Shown: positions 42,970 to 51,708, numbered from the stretch's first letter. The stretch: 64,000 nt of DNA from Arenimonas sp. (GCA_019459145.1 JAIBEK010000059.1:90007-154006), one strand, 5' to 3'. Program-made: numbers and translations. Notes: generated by a model from the letters alone, not told the origin.

Positions 42970-44232
42970 ATGCAGACGCCGGGAACGGGGGAAGGCATTG
43001 TCGTCGTGACGCCGCCGATCGGCGACGGGCGGCTCGCCGACAACATCGTCCATTTCGCCCGTGTCCTGCGCCGCGCCGGGCTGAAGCCCGGCCCGGGCGC
43101 GGTTGCCGATGCGATCGCCGCCATAGATGCGATCGGCATCGGTTCGCGCGAGGAATTCCATGCCGCGCTCTCGGCCGTGCTCGTCAAGCGGCACGAGGAC
43201 CAGCCGGTGTTCGACGAGGCGTTTCGCCTGTTCTGGCGCTCGCGCGACCTGGTCAACAAGATGATCGCCATGATGTCGCCGGTGGCGCTGGACAGCAGCG
43301 AGCGGGAGAAGGCCAAAGCCGGGTCGTCGCGCGTGAGCGATGCGCTGTTTGCCGAGCGCGAGCGCCAGAGCCGTGAGCGCGACGAGCCGGATATCGAGAT
43401 TGATGCCCGCTTCACCGTCTCCGGCAGCGAAGTCCTGCGTCGCACGGACTTTGCCCAGATGACGGCCGAGGAGCTGTCGCAGGCGAGGCGCGAAATCGAG
43501 CGCATGACCATGCCCTTCGACGCGGTGCCGATGCGGCGCTACCAGCCGACCTCGCGGTCGCGCCATGTCGATCCGCGGGCGATGATGCGGGCGGCGATGC
43601 GCACCGGCGGCGATCTGATCCTGCCGAAATATCGCGAACGCCGCCGCCAGCCGCCGCCGCTGGTCATTCTCGCCGACATTTCCGGCTCGATGAGCCAGTA
43701 CACCCGCATCTTCCTGCATTTCCTCCATGTGTTGACCGAGCGCCGCCGGCGCGTGCACACTTTCGTCTTCGGCACGCGGCTCACCAATGTGACGCGGCAG
43801 ATGCGCAATCGCGATCCTGACGAGGCGATCGACCAGTGCACGGATGCGGTGCGCGACTGGTCGGGCGGCACGCGGATCGGCGAGACGCTGAAGGAGTTCA
43901 ACCACCACTGGGCGCGCCGCGTGCTGGGGCAGGGCGCGATCGTGCTCTTGATCACCGACGGGCTGGAGCGCGAGGGGGCCGAGCTGCTGGCCACGGAGAC
44001 CGATCGCCTGCACCGGTCCTGCCGGCGGCTGATCTGGCTCAATCCGCTGCTGCGCTTCGAGGGCTTCGAGGCGCGGGCGCGCGGCGTGCGGGCCATGCTG
44101 CCGCATGTCGACGAATTGCGGCCGGTCCACAATCTCAATTCGCTTTCCGACCTGGTCGGCGCGCTGTCGGCAACGACCGCGGACAAGGGCGATCCGCGCC
44201 GGCTTCTCCGCACTCTGAGGGGGCTCCAATGA
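42970..44232 (+). CDS. VWA-domain protein, CoxE-like
   Basis: 420 aa. The C-terminal von Willebrand A domain has an intact MIDAS motif DISGSMS (D236, S238, S240) and a downstream WSGGTRIGETL that supplies the threonine. The N-terminal 200 residues are helical and charged (ERERQSRERDEPD). CoxE pairs with the MoxR-type ATPase in maturation of molybdenum hydroxylases. Its TGA overlaps the next ATG (ATGA). Confidence 0.88.
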   Translation: MQTPGTGEGIVVVTPPIGDGRLADNIVHFARVLRRAGLKPGPGAVADAIAAIDAIGIGSREEFHAALSAVLVKRHEDQPVFDEAFRLFWRSRDLVNKMIAMMSPVALDSSEREKAKAGSSRVSDALFAERERQSRERDEPDIEIDARFTVSGSEVLRRTDFAQMTAEELSQARREIERMTMPFDAVPMRRYQPTSRSRHVDPRAMMRAAMRTGGDLILPKYRERRRQPPPLVILADISGSMSQYTRIFLHFLHVLTERRRRVHTFVFGTRLTNVTRQMRNRDPDEAIDQCTDAVRDWSGGTRIGETLKEFNHHWARRVLGQGAIVLLITDGLEREGAELLATETDRLHRSCRRLIWLNPLLRFEGFEARARGVRAMLPHVDELRPVHNLNSLSDLVGALSATTADKGDPRRLLRTLRGLQ

Positions 44233-44558
44233 CCACCGACATGCAGACAAGGGATCCGCTTTTCATCGCCGAGGACTGGATCGGGCAGGGGCGCGAGGTG
44301 GCGATCGCCACCGTCGTCGAGACCTGGGGCTCGGCGCCGCGTCCGGTCGGAAGCCATCTGGTGATCGATGCGGACGGCAATTTCGAGGGTTCGGTCTCAG
44401 GCGGCTGCGTCGAGGGCGCTGTCATCACCGAGGCGCTCGACGTGCTGCAGTCCGGCAGGGCGAAGATGCTTGAATTCGGCGTGGCCGATGAAACCGCCTG
44501 GAGGGTGGGGCTCTCCTGCGGCGGCAAGATCCGCGTCTTTGTCGAGAGGCTTTCCTGA
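44229..44558 (+). CDS. XdhC/CoxF-type protein, N-terminal domain only
   Basis: 109 aa. It contains only the XdhC_CoxI N-terminal domain: VETWGSAPRPVGSHLVIDADGNF and GSVSGGCVEGAVI, ending in LSCGGKIRVFVE. XdhC proteins bind molybdopterin and protect or sulfurate the cofactor before insertion. The Rossmann part is encoded by the next gene, so the protein is split in two. ATGA overlap with the VWA gene and a TGATG junction with the next gene. Confidence 0.85.
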   Translation: MTTDMQTRDPLFIAEDWIGQGREVAIATVVETWGSAPRPVGSHLVIDADGNFEGSVSGGCVEGAVITEALDVLQSGRAKMLEFGVADETAWRVGLSCGGKIRVFVERLS

Positions 44559-45265
44559 TGCAGCTTCCCAGTCTCAAGACGCTCAACGCGGCGCGCGGCG
44601 CCCGGCAGGCGGCGATCCTGATCACCGATCTGGCCGACGGTCACGACCGGGTGGTGGTCGAGGGCAATGCCGTCGAAGGCGCGCTCGGGGAGGAGATCGC
44701 GGGTCGCTTCCGCTCGGGAAAATCCGGCGCCGTCGAGATCGACGGGCGCCCGCTTTTCCTCAATGTGCACCTGCCGCCGCCGCGCATCGTGGTGATCGGC
44801 GCGGTGCATATCAGCCAGGCGCTCTATCCGATGGCGGCGATCGCCGGCTATGACATGACCATCATCGATCCGCGCACCGCCTTTGCCACGCCGGAACGGT
44901 TTTCCGGCGTCGACCTGATCGCCGACTGGCCGGAGGATGTGCTGTCGTCCCGTCCGCTCGACCGCTACAGCGCGCTCGTCGCCGTGACCCATGATCCGAA
45001 GATCGACGACTTTCCGATCGCAGCGGCCTTGAAGGCCGGCTGTTTCTATGTCGGCGCGCTCGGCAGCCGCAAGACCCATGCGAAGCGGGTCGAGCGGCTG
45101 ATGGCGCAGGGCTTTTCCGAAGCGGAGATCGCCCGCATCTCGGCGCCCGTCGGCATCGACATCGGCGCCGCGACCCCGGCCGAGATCGCCGTTGCCACCC
45201 TGGCGGACGTCATCCAGGCCTTCCGCCGGCGCTCGCTCTCCGTGGCCGGAGGCGAGCCCGCATGA
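44558..45265 (+). CDS. XdhC family protein with Rossmann domain
   Basis: 235 aa. Residues about 1–75 are a degenerate N-terminal part; from about 80 the XdhC Rossmann domain follows (PRIVVIGAVHISQALYPMA, SALVAVTHDPKIDDFPI, GCFYVGALGSRKTHAKR, GIDIGAATPAEIAVA). It would act in Mo-cofactor sulfuration or delivery with the 109-aa neighbour. Its start overlaps the previous stop by one base and its stop overlaps the next ATG by four. Confidence 0.87.
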   Translation: MQLPSLKTLNAARGARQAAILITDLADGHDRVVVEGNAVEGALGEEIAGRFRSGKSGAVEIDGRPLFLNVHLPPPRIVVIGAVHISQALYPMAAIAGYDMTIIDPRTAFATPERFSGVDLIADWPEDVLSSRPLDRYSALVAVTHDPKIDDFPIAAALKAGCFYVGALGSRKTHAKRVERLMAQGFSEAEIARISAPVGIDIGAATPAEIAVATLADVIQAFRRRSLSVAGGEPA

Positions 45266-46899
45266 TCTTCGGGGAGTTCTCCGCGAGCGATGCCGAGGGC
45301 CTGATCCTCGCCCATGCGGTGAAGCTGCCCGCCGGGCGCTTGCCGAAGGGGCATGTACTCGGGACGGCAGACGTCACAGCACTCGCCGAGGCCGGCATCG
45401 CCAGCGTGATCGCCTGTCGCATGGAGGCGGGCGACCTCGGCGAGGACGAGGCGGCGGAGCGCTGCGCCTCGGCAATCGACCCGGCCAATCTCCGGCTCAC
45501 CCCGGCCTCCACCGGCCGCGTCAATTTCCACGCCACCTGCAACGGCCTGTTCGTCGCCGACAAGGCGCTGGTCGACCGCTTCAACCGCGTCGATCCGGCG
45601 ATCACGCTCGCCTGTCTCGCCGACCATAGCGACGTGCGCAGCAGCGATCTGGTGGCGACCGTCAAGATCATTCCGCTCGCGGTGCCCGGCGACAGCGTCG
45701 AGCAGGCGCGGGCGATCCTGACCGAGGGTGCCGCCTTCCGGCTCAAGCCCTACCGGCCCCATGCCGTCCAACTGATCGCCACCGAACTGCCGTCACTCAA
45801 ATCCTCGGTGATGGACAAAACGGTGCGGGTGCTGGAGCAGCGCCTTGACCCCTCGCAAAGCGAACTGGTCGGCGAACAGCGGGTCGCGCATCGGGCCGAA
45901 GCGGTTGCAGCGGCGATCGAGAATGCCCTGCACCGGGTCGACGCCCGGCCGGCGATGATCGTCGTCTTCGGCGCCTCGGCCATGTGCGATGCCGCCGACG
46001 TCATCCCGGAATCGATCCGCATGGCCGGCGGCGTGGTCGATCAGGTCGGACTTCCCGTTGATCCCGGCAATCTGCTTGTGCTCGGCCATGTCGAAGGCGT
46101 CCCGGTGATCGGTGCGCCCGGCTGCGCCCGCTCGCCGAAGGAGAACGGCTTCGACTGGGTACTGAACCGGCTCCTGGCCGGCGAAACGCCGACGGCTCAC
46201 GAACTGACGGGCCTGGGCGTCGGAGGGCTGTTGATGGAAATCCCAAGCCGGCCCCTGCCGCGCGAACTGGCGACCGATGCCGAACTCCAGCCGCTCAAGG
46301 TGGCGATCGTCCTTCTGGCCGCCGGCAGGTCGAGCCGCATGGGCGAGGGCGGGCGGCACAAGCTGCTGGCGGAGTTTGAGGGCGAGCCGCTCGTGCGCCG
46401 TTCGGCGCGGATCGCGCTCGAGGCGCAGGCCGGCGAGGTTATTGTCGTTACCGGCCATCGCGCGTCCGAGATTGCCGACAGCCTGAAGGGCCTTGCCGTC
46501 GCCTGCGTCGACAATCCCGACCATGCGAGCGGCATGGCGAGTTCGCTGAAAGCCGGCTTTGCCGCGGCCAATGCCGGCGGCGCCGATGGTGTGCTGGTAA
46601 TGCTGGCCGACATGCCGGGCGTGTCGGTCGGCGATCTACACGCGCTGGTGTCGGTCTTCCGCGCATCGGCAGGCCGTTCGATCGTGCGCGCCGTTGCCGA
46701 CGGCAAGCGCGGCAATCCGGTCATCCTGCCGCGCTCCACCTTCGAAGCGATCAAGTCGCTCGAAGGCGACATCGGTGCCCGGCCGATCATCGAAACCGCC
46801 GGCCTGCCGATCGTCGACGTCGAGATCGGCGCCGCCGCCCGGCTGGACGTCGATACGCCCGAGGCCGTGATTGCGGCCGGCGGAATCCTGAAGGGCTAG
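45262..46899 (+). CDS. MoeA-like / MobA-like fusion protein for molybdenum cofactor
   Basis: 545 aa in two parts. The N-terminal half (about 1–340) resembles molybdopterin-binding MoCF proteins (GEFSASDAEGLILAHAVKLP, VFGASAMCDAADVIPESI). The C-terminal half (about 348–545) is a nucleotidyltransferase with VLLAAGRSSRMGEGG, HKLL and LADMPGV, the MocA/MobA type that adds CMP or GMP to the cofactor. MocA-type CMP transfer would fit a xanthine/CO dehydrogenase-type enzyme, but the nucleotide is not settled. Fourth gene of the overlapping run. Confidence 0.85.
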   Translation: MIFGEFSASDAEGLILAHAVKLPAGRLPKGHVLGTADVTALAEAGIASVIACRMEAGDLGEDEAAERCASAIDPANLRLTPASTGRVNFHATCNGLFVADKALVDRFNRVDPAITLACLADHSDVRSSDLVATVKIIPLAVPGDSVEQARAILTEGAAFRLKPYRPHAVQLIATELPSLKSSVMDKTVRVLEQRLDPSQSELVGEQRVAHRAEAVAAAIENALHRVDARPAMIVVFGASAMCDAADVIPESIRMAGGVVDQVGLPVDPGNLLVLGHVEGVPVIGAPGCARSPKENGFDWVLNRLLAGETPTAHELTGLGVGGLLMEIPSRPLPRELATDAELQPLKVAIVLLAAGRSSRMGEGGRHKLLAEFEGEPLVRRSARIALEAQAGEVIVVTGHRASEIADSLKGLAVACVDNPDHASGMASSLKAGFAAANAGGADGVLVMLADMPGVSVGDLHALVSVFRASAGRSIVRAVADGKRGNPVILPRSTFEAIKSLEGDIGARPIIETAGLPIVDVEIGAAARLDVDTPEAVIAAGGILKG

Positions 46900-46903
46900 G
46901 CGC

Positions 46904-47290
46904 ATGGACAGTGTCGAGATCGAAGAAGTCTTCTCGTCGCTCGGGCCGGTCGGCATCAAGCGCATGTTCAGCGGCAAGGGCATCTACCACCAGGGCGTGA
47001 TCATCGCCCTCTACCTGTTCGATGAACTGATGCTCAAGGCCGATGTTGAGACGGCACCGGCTTTCTCGGCCGCCGGAGCGAGGCAATGGGTCTACCAGCG
47101 CGAGGGTAAAAAACCGGTCGCCATGCCCTACTGGTCGGTGCCGGAGAATGCCTATGACGATCCGGACGAGATGGCGAAATGGGTGCGGCTGGCCTTCGAG
47201 GCGGGCCTGAGGGTCGAAGCGGGCAAGGCAAAGCCGGCGAGGCCACGCGGCTCAGCGAAGATGAGGCAAAAGCGCGAGGGTGAAGGCTGA
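46904..47290 (+). CDS. TfoX N-terminal domain protein
   Basis: 128 aa with GPVGIKRMFSGKGIYHQGVIIALY and PYWSVPENAYDDPDEMAKWVRLAFEA, the TfoX_N signature. Full TfoX/Sxy activates competence genes in gamma-proteobacteria; stand-alone N-terminal domains are common in Rhizobiales and have no known role. The Lys/Arg-rich tail (GKAKPARPRGSAKMRQKREG) overlaps the end of the Nudix gene on the other strand by 39 bp. Confidence 0.82.
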   Translation: MDSVEIEEVFSSLGPVGIKRMFSGKGIYHQGVIIALYLFDELMLKADVETAPAFSAAGARQWVYQREGKKPVAMPYWSVPENAYDDPDEMAKWVRLAFEAGLRVEAGKAKPARPRGSAKMRQKREGEG

Positions 47291-47659
47291 CAGCGGTTCG
47301 GGAAGGGCGTCGAGATCGAACCATTCGAGGGCTGAGAGCTTGTCCGGCTCGGTCAGCCATGGTTCGCCGCGAAAGTCCGAGGTCTTGTAGAGCAGCGAGA
47401 TCCAGTGCTGACGATCGGCCTCGATGATCTGTTCGCTGGTGGTGACGAATTCGATTGCGCCGATGGAAAGGCCGGTTTTTTTCTCGGCCTCGCGGCGTGC
47501 TGCGGCTTCTGCCGGCTCCAGGTGATCTACCTTGCCGCCGACGATGTTCCAGTGGCCGGCCTCCGGCGCCTTGAGCCGACGGCAGAGCAGCAGCTTGCCG
47601 TCGCGCAGGATCGCCAGGCCGACGCCGACACCGGGGAAATCGATGCCGGGCTTGGCCAT
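47252..47659 (-). CDS. Nudix-fold protein with degenerate Nudix box
   Basis: 135 aa of MutT/Nudix fold (VGVGLAILRDGKLLLCRRLKAPEAGHWNIVGG). The Nudix box runs from G42 to L64: G42, E48, R56, E57 and G63 are kept, but the two glutamates that bind metal are K60 and K61 (REAEKKTG). It is therefore probably not a normal pyrophosphohydrolase. The codons AAA AAA lie in a run of seven A on the minus strand. It begins directly after the helicase stop (TGA/ATG with no gap), so it is cotranscribed with rhlE. Confidence 0.82.
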   Translation of the reverse strand: MAKPGIDFPGVGVGLAILRDGKLLLCRRLKAPEAGHWNIVGGKVDHLEPAEAAARREAEKKTGLSIGAIEFVTTSEQIIEADRQHWISLLYKTSDFRGEPWLTEPDKLSALEWFDLDALPEPLSAFTLALLPHLR

Positions 47660-49186
47660 TCAGGACTTCGCGGCGGCGACGATCAGCATGAAGGCGGGGA
47701 TTTCGTCGCCGAAGCCGACCGGGGTCGGGCCATCGTCATGGTCGCGATAATGGCTGCGACGGCGTTCGCGCTGGTCATCATTGGCCGGGTTCGGCCGCGC
47801 GCTGCGGTTACCTTGGGAGGGTCGCCTGTCTGTCTTGCGCTCGGTGTTCACTGGTTCGGTCCTTACCGGTTCGATGACTTCTTCTGCTTCGCGGGCCTTC
47901 ACGGGTTCAACCTCGCGCGCCTTGACGGGCTCGGCCGGTGCTTCAGAACGGCGACCGCCGCGGCGCTCACGTCCCCGGTCCTTATCCTTGTCCTTGTCGC
48001 GCGACCCACGCTTGCTGCGGCCCTCGTCATGGCTTTCCGCCATCGGGGGCAGGGACGAGACATCGCCATCGAGCCATTCGATCTTGTTGCCGATCAGCTT
48101 TTCGATCGCGTCGAGATATTTGGTGTCGCTGCGGGTCACCAGCGTAAAGGCGGCGCCGGAGCGGCCGGCACGGCCGGTGCGACCGATGCGGTGAATATAG
48201 TCCTCGGCATGGATCGGAACGTCGAAGTTGAAGACGTGGCTGACGTCGGGAATGTCGAGACCACGGGCCGCCACGTCGGAGGCGACGAGCAGGGTGATCT
48301 GATTGTCCTTGAAGCCCGCCAGCATGTTGGTGCGCGAGCGCTGGTCCATGTCGCCGTGCAGGGCGCCGACCGAGAAGCCGTGGCGCTCCAGCGAGCGGAA
48401 CAGGTCGGCGACATCCTTCTTGCGGTTGCAGAAGATGATGGCGTTCTTCAGGTCGTCCTGGGCGCGGATCAGGTCGCGCAGCGTCGAACGCTTCTCGTAG
48501 TCCTTGTTGTGGGCGGCGACGAGGCGCTGCGTCACTGTAATGGCCGTCGAAGACGGCAGCGAGACTTCGATTCGCTCCGGGTTCTGCAGGAAGCGGTCCG
48601 CGAGCTTCTGGATCTCAGGCGGCATGGTCGCCGAGAAGAACAATGTCTGGCGGGTGAACGGGATCATCTTGGCGATGCGCTCGATGTCCGGGATGAAGCC
48701 CATGTCGAGCATGCGGTCGGCTTCGTCGATCACGAGGATCTCGACGCCGGTCATCAGAAGCTTGCCACGTTCGCAATGGTCGAGCAGGCGGCCGGGCGTG
48801 CAGATCAGCACGTCGGCGCCACGTTCGAGCTTGCGGTTCTGCTCTTCGAAGGACACGCCGCCGATCAGAAGCGCAACATTCAGCTTGTGGTTCTTGCCGT
48901 ACTTTTCGAAATTCTCGGCGACCTGGGCAGCGAGCTCGCGCGTCGGCTCGAGAATCAGCGTGCGCGGCATACGCGCGCGGGCCCGGCCGTTTTCGAGCAG
49001 GGTCAGCATGGGCAGTACGAAGGAAGCGGTCTTGCCCGTGCCGGTCTGCGCGATGCCGCAAATGTCGCGGCGCTGCAGGGCAAACGGGATGGCGCCAGCC
49101 TGGATCGGCGTCGGCACGGTGTAGCCGGCGTCGGTGACGGCTGAAAGTACTTTTTGGCTCAGGCCAAGGTCAGAAAATGTGGTCAA
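47660..49186 (-). CDS. rhlE: DEAD-box RNA helicase, RhlE type
   Basis: 508 aa. Q motif PTPIQ, Walker A AQTGTGKT, DEAD (VIDEADRMLDMGF), SAT and the motif VI HRIGRTGRAG are all present in the first 370 residues. The C-terminal 130 residues are a disordered, highly charged tail with imperfect repeats (EPVKAREVEPVKAREAEE, DKDKDKDRGRER), as usual for RNA-binding tails of RhlE. It remodels RNA in ribosome assembly, cold growth and mRNA decay. It has its own promoter and a structured leader. Confidence 0.92.
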   Translation of the reverse strand: MTTFSDLGLSQKVLSAVTDAGYTVPTPIQAGAIPFALQRRDICGIAQTGTGKTASFVLPMLTLLENGRARARMPRTLILEPTRELAAQVAENFEKYGKNHKLNVALLIGGVSFEEQNRKLERGADVLICTPGRLLDHCERGKLLMTGVEILVIDEADRMLDMGFIPDIERIAKMIPFTRQTLFFSATMPPEIQKLADRFLQNPERIEVSLPSSTAITVTQRLVAAHNKDYEKRSTLRDLIRAQDDLKNAIIFCNRKKDVADLFRSLERHGFSVGALHGDMDQRSRTNMLAGFKDNQITLLVASDVAARGLDIPDVSHVFNFDVPIHAEDYIHRIGRTGRAGRSGAAFTLVTRSDTKYLDAIEKLIGNKIEWLDGDVSSLPPMAESHDEGRSKRGSRDKDKDKDRGRERRGGRRSEAPAEPVKAREVEPVKAREAEEVIEPVRTEPVNTERKTDRRPSQGNRSARPNPANDDQRERRRSHYRDHDDGPTPVGFGDEIPAFMLIVAAAKS

Positions 49187-49488
49187 AGGGGAATCTATTC
49201 CGTTCCGGTTCTTTCGAACGCAATTGAGACGCCCGTGACGCGGGCGCTAACGTCAGCGCGGGATAGTGCCAAATTGCTCGAAAGTCAAGGAAACAGGCGG
49301 ATTTGCAGTAACAAAGGGTGAATAGTCGGATCAATTGCCGCGAGAGAAAGCAATTGCCGCTGCCGGCCACATTCCCGCCCGCGGCCTTTACCGTGATCGA
49401 GCCTCGGCTCGGCGGATAAAGTCGAGCCGTTCCATGGCGCTGGCCGCATTGCCGAAGGCGGTACCGCGCCCAAACCGGGGCCGGCCGG
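49187..49488. other. 302-bp region: rhlE leader and promoter, end of M23 gene
   Basis: On the minus strand it holds the rhlE promoter (49260–49288), and a short hairpin GCCCG/CGGGC (about 49231–49245) in the predicted 74-nt leader. The half next to the M23 gene end shows no ORF and no clear terminator. Confidence 0.6.
49260..49288 (-). promoter_or_regulatory. rhlE promoter
   Basis: On the minus strand TTGACT (49283–49288) is followed after exactly 17 bp by TATCCC (49260–49265). The ATG is 74 bp further on. Confidence 0.65.
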
Positions 49489-50772
49489 TCAATCGATCAG
49501 CGTGTTGAGTTTCATTCCGGCATTGAGGAAGTGCATCGGGTCGAGAGCCTCGCCGTTGCGACGGACTTCATAGTGCAGATGCGGACCGGTCGAGCGTCCG
49601 GTATTTCCCGACAGGCCGATCGAATCGCCGCTGGCGACGTCGTCGCCGACCTTGACTAGGATGCGCGACATATGGCCGTAGCGGGTGGTCAGGCCAAGGC
49701 CGTGATCGATCTCGACCATGTTGCCATAACCGCCGGCCGGACCGGCGGCGATGACCTTGCCGGCGCCGCTGCTCCTGATCTCGCCGCCGATGGGGGAGCG
49801 GAAATCGATCCCGGCATGCATGGCAAGGCCGCCGAGGAAGGGGTCGGGCCGGTTGCCGAAACGGCTGGTGATGTCCTTGCCCGGGGCCGGATTGGCGAAG
49901 GGCAGCCGTTTCGCCGTGTCGCGCATCGTCTCCAGCCGTGTCAGCGCCGCATCGAGGTCGTTGAGCGAGGCGTTGAACGGTTCGGAGGACTGTGGTGCCA
50001 CATAGGGACCACCGATCCCGTCCGGCGAAGGCTCCGCCTTGTCGAGCGGTATGCCATTGCGCAGCAATATGCCGGAGATTTGCTCGGCGGTCTCGGTCGC
50101 GCCGCTCGTCAGGCGCTGAATGCGATCGATCTGGTCCTGCTCGATGTCCTTGAGCGAGAGAGTCATGTGCGAAAACAGCCGGTCGGCGCGATCGGCGACC
50201 GTGTCGGTCAGGGGAACGTAGCCGAGCGCGGACGTCTTCTGCGTTGCGGCTGGGGCATTTTGTCCAAGCAGTGTGCCGATCGCTTCGATCCCGCCCGAAA
50301 CCCGCGCCTGCTTGTTCTGCGCGCCCGGCCGGATCGTCGGCATCGGGCCGGCATGCGGCAGTTCTCCGACGGCCTCGGCCCGATCCAGCAGGGCATCCAG
50401 CCGACCATGCCGGGAGGCCAGCGCCACCTGCTGCTCCAGCAGTTTTTCGACTTTCTCCTCGACCACCTGCTGGTCGAGCAGTTGGCGCGACGTGACGCGG
50501 TCGACCTGGGCGCGCAACGCGGCGATCCGGTCTTCGTATTCGTGCTGCATGCGCGCCTGGCGCGCCATCGAGCCGCCGATCAGATTGTCGCGGAAGACGA
50601 GATAGGTGGTGGCGCCGAGATAGCCGATCGCCATAACGCCGGCAAAGCAGAAGGCAAGGGCTGCCATCCAGGGGCGGATCGTCATGTGGCGGATGGTGTC
50701 GCCGCTCGCCAGGATGACGATATGCTCCTTCCGCCGCTTGCCGAAGACCTGATTCGCTGTCTTGCCCGCCAC
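49489..50772 (-). CDS. M23 (LytM-type) metallopeptidase, membrane-anchored
   Basis: 427 aa. A basic cytoplasmic start (KRRKEHIVILASGDTIRHMTIRPW) precedes one transmembrane helix (about 35–58), then a coiled coil (about 72–135) and a C-terminal M23 domain (about 295–420) with zinc ligands H319, D323 (HAGIDF) and H400 (HLHYEV). All catalytic residues are kept, so it should cut peptidoglycan cross-bridges. The architecture resembles polar-growth peptidases of Rhizobiales such as RgsM, though I cannot confirm orthology. The start is a GTG with GGGAG upstream. Confidence 0.88.
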   Translation of the reverse strand: MAGKTANQVFGKRRKEHIVILASGDTIRHMTIRPWMAALAFCFAGVMAIGYLGATTYLVFRDNLIGGSMARQARMQHEYEDRIAALRAQVDRVTSRQLLDQQVVEEKVEKLLEQQVALASRHGRLDALLDRAEAVGELPHAGPMPTIRPGAQNKQARVSGGIEAIGTLLGQNAPAATQKTSALGYVPLTDTVADRADRLFSHMTLSLKDIEQDQIDRIQRLTSGATETAEQISGILLRNGIPLDKAEPSPDGIGGPYVAPQSSEPFNASLNDLDAALTRLETMRDTAKRLPFANPAPGKDITSRFGNRPDPFLGGLAMHAGIDFRSPIGGEIRSSGAGKVIAAGPAGGYGNMVEIDHGLGLTTRYGHMSRILVKVGDDVASGDSIGLSGNTGRSTGPHLHYEVRRNGEALDPMHFLNAGMKLNTLID

Positions 50773-50830
50773 CGCTGTCTCCCATTCCGACCCGGCCGCA
50801 TTCGGCCCGAGGCTTGGAATGATTACACCT

Positions 50831-50843
50831 GATTAAGGTTAAC
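50831..50843. promoter_or_regulatory. TTAA-rich motif upstream of the M23 gene
   Basis: GATTAAGGTTAAC lies 59 bp upstream of the GTG of the M23 gene. On the minus strand it reads GTTAACCTTAATC, which contains the TTAACC half-site of CtrA-type cell-cycle boxes. The core ATTAAGGTTAA recurs at 56462–56472. Confidence 0.35.
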
Positions 50844-50877
50844 AACGGCTGAATTTGGCGCGGTGAAGGTCCTGGCG

Positions 50878-51708
50878 TCAGCTGTTGGTCGAGGTCAGCG
50901 ATCGGTAGAAGGAGGGCGTGAGACCGGCCTCCGCACGGGCGACATCGTTGAACGGCGCCTTCAGCGCGCCGCGGAAATTGGCCCTGACGAGCGCCTTGAA
51001 GGTCGCGGCCGGGTCTTTGCGCTCGCGGGCGCAGAGGAACCGGAACCATTTGGCGCCGACGGCGACATGGCCTTTTTCATCCTCGTAGATCACCTTGAGC
51101 ACGTCGGCGCTTTCGATGTCTCCGGTCTCGCGCATCTTGTCCTGCAGCGAAGGGGTGACGTCGAGACCGCGGGCTTCGAGAATCAGCGGAACCACGGCAA
51201 GCCGCGCCGTCAGGTCGTTGCGCGTCGAATGGGCTGCCTGCCAAAGCCCGTCATGGGCCGGCATGTCGCCATAGTCGGCGCCGAGTGCCCGCAGGCGATC
51301 GCGCACCATGCGAAAATGTTTGGCCTCCTCGTAAGCGACGCGCATCCAGCCGTCGAAGAAGGAATGGGGCACCGGCTCCGAGGCGAAGCGCGCGACGATG
51401 TCGAGCGCCAGGTCCACGGCGTTGAGTTCGATATGGGCCAGCGCGTGCAGCATGGCTATGCGTCCGGCAAGCGTGTGCAGCGAACGCTTTCCCGTGGCCT
51501 TCGGGGGAACGAGCACCGGTCTTGCCGGCCGGCCGGGTCGCTCCGGCAGGTCCGGGTCGAGCGGCGAGCGCAGCGACAGCCGGCGGTCGTGCCAGCGGCG
51601 CGCGGTCTCCTGCGCCAGTTCCGTCTTCTCGTCGAGGTCAGCGCTCAGGATCGCCAAGGTCGCGCCGCCGCGCAGCGAACCGATTCGCGCTACGCTGGAC
51701 GCGGTCAT
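50878..51708 (-). CDS. DUF455 ferritin-like protein
   Basis: 276 aa. The helical core has the repeated E-x2-H pattern of ferritin-like diiron proteins (AHIELNAVDLALD, YEEAKHFRM, LEARGLDV, YEDEKGHVAVGAKWF), the DUF455 signature. Metal or substrate is unknown; relatives include hydroxylase-like proteins. The ATG (51706–51708) overlaps the bcp stop in TGATG, so the two are coupled; the open frame upstream is shadow of bcp. Confidence 0.88.
   Translation of the reverse strand: MTASSVARIGSLRGGATLAILSADLDEKTELAQETARRWHDRRLSLRSPLDPDLPERPGRPARPVLVPPKATGKRSLHTLAGRIAMLHALAHIELNAVDLALDIVARFASEPVPHSFFDGWMRVAYEEAKHFRMVRDRLRALGADYGDMPAHDGLWQAAHSTRNDLTARLAVVPLILEARGLDVTPSLQDKMRETGDIESADVLKVIYEDEKGHVAVGAKWFRFLCARERKDPAATFKALVRANFRGALKAPFNDVARAEAGLTPSFYRSLTSTNS

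Noticed and set aside
43836..44228. Longer N-terminus for the 109-aa XdhC-type protein
   Set aside because: The frame is open upstream but lies within the VWA gene; the ATG at 44229 in an ATGA overlap gives the correct XdhC N-terminus.
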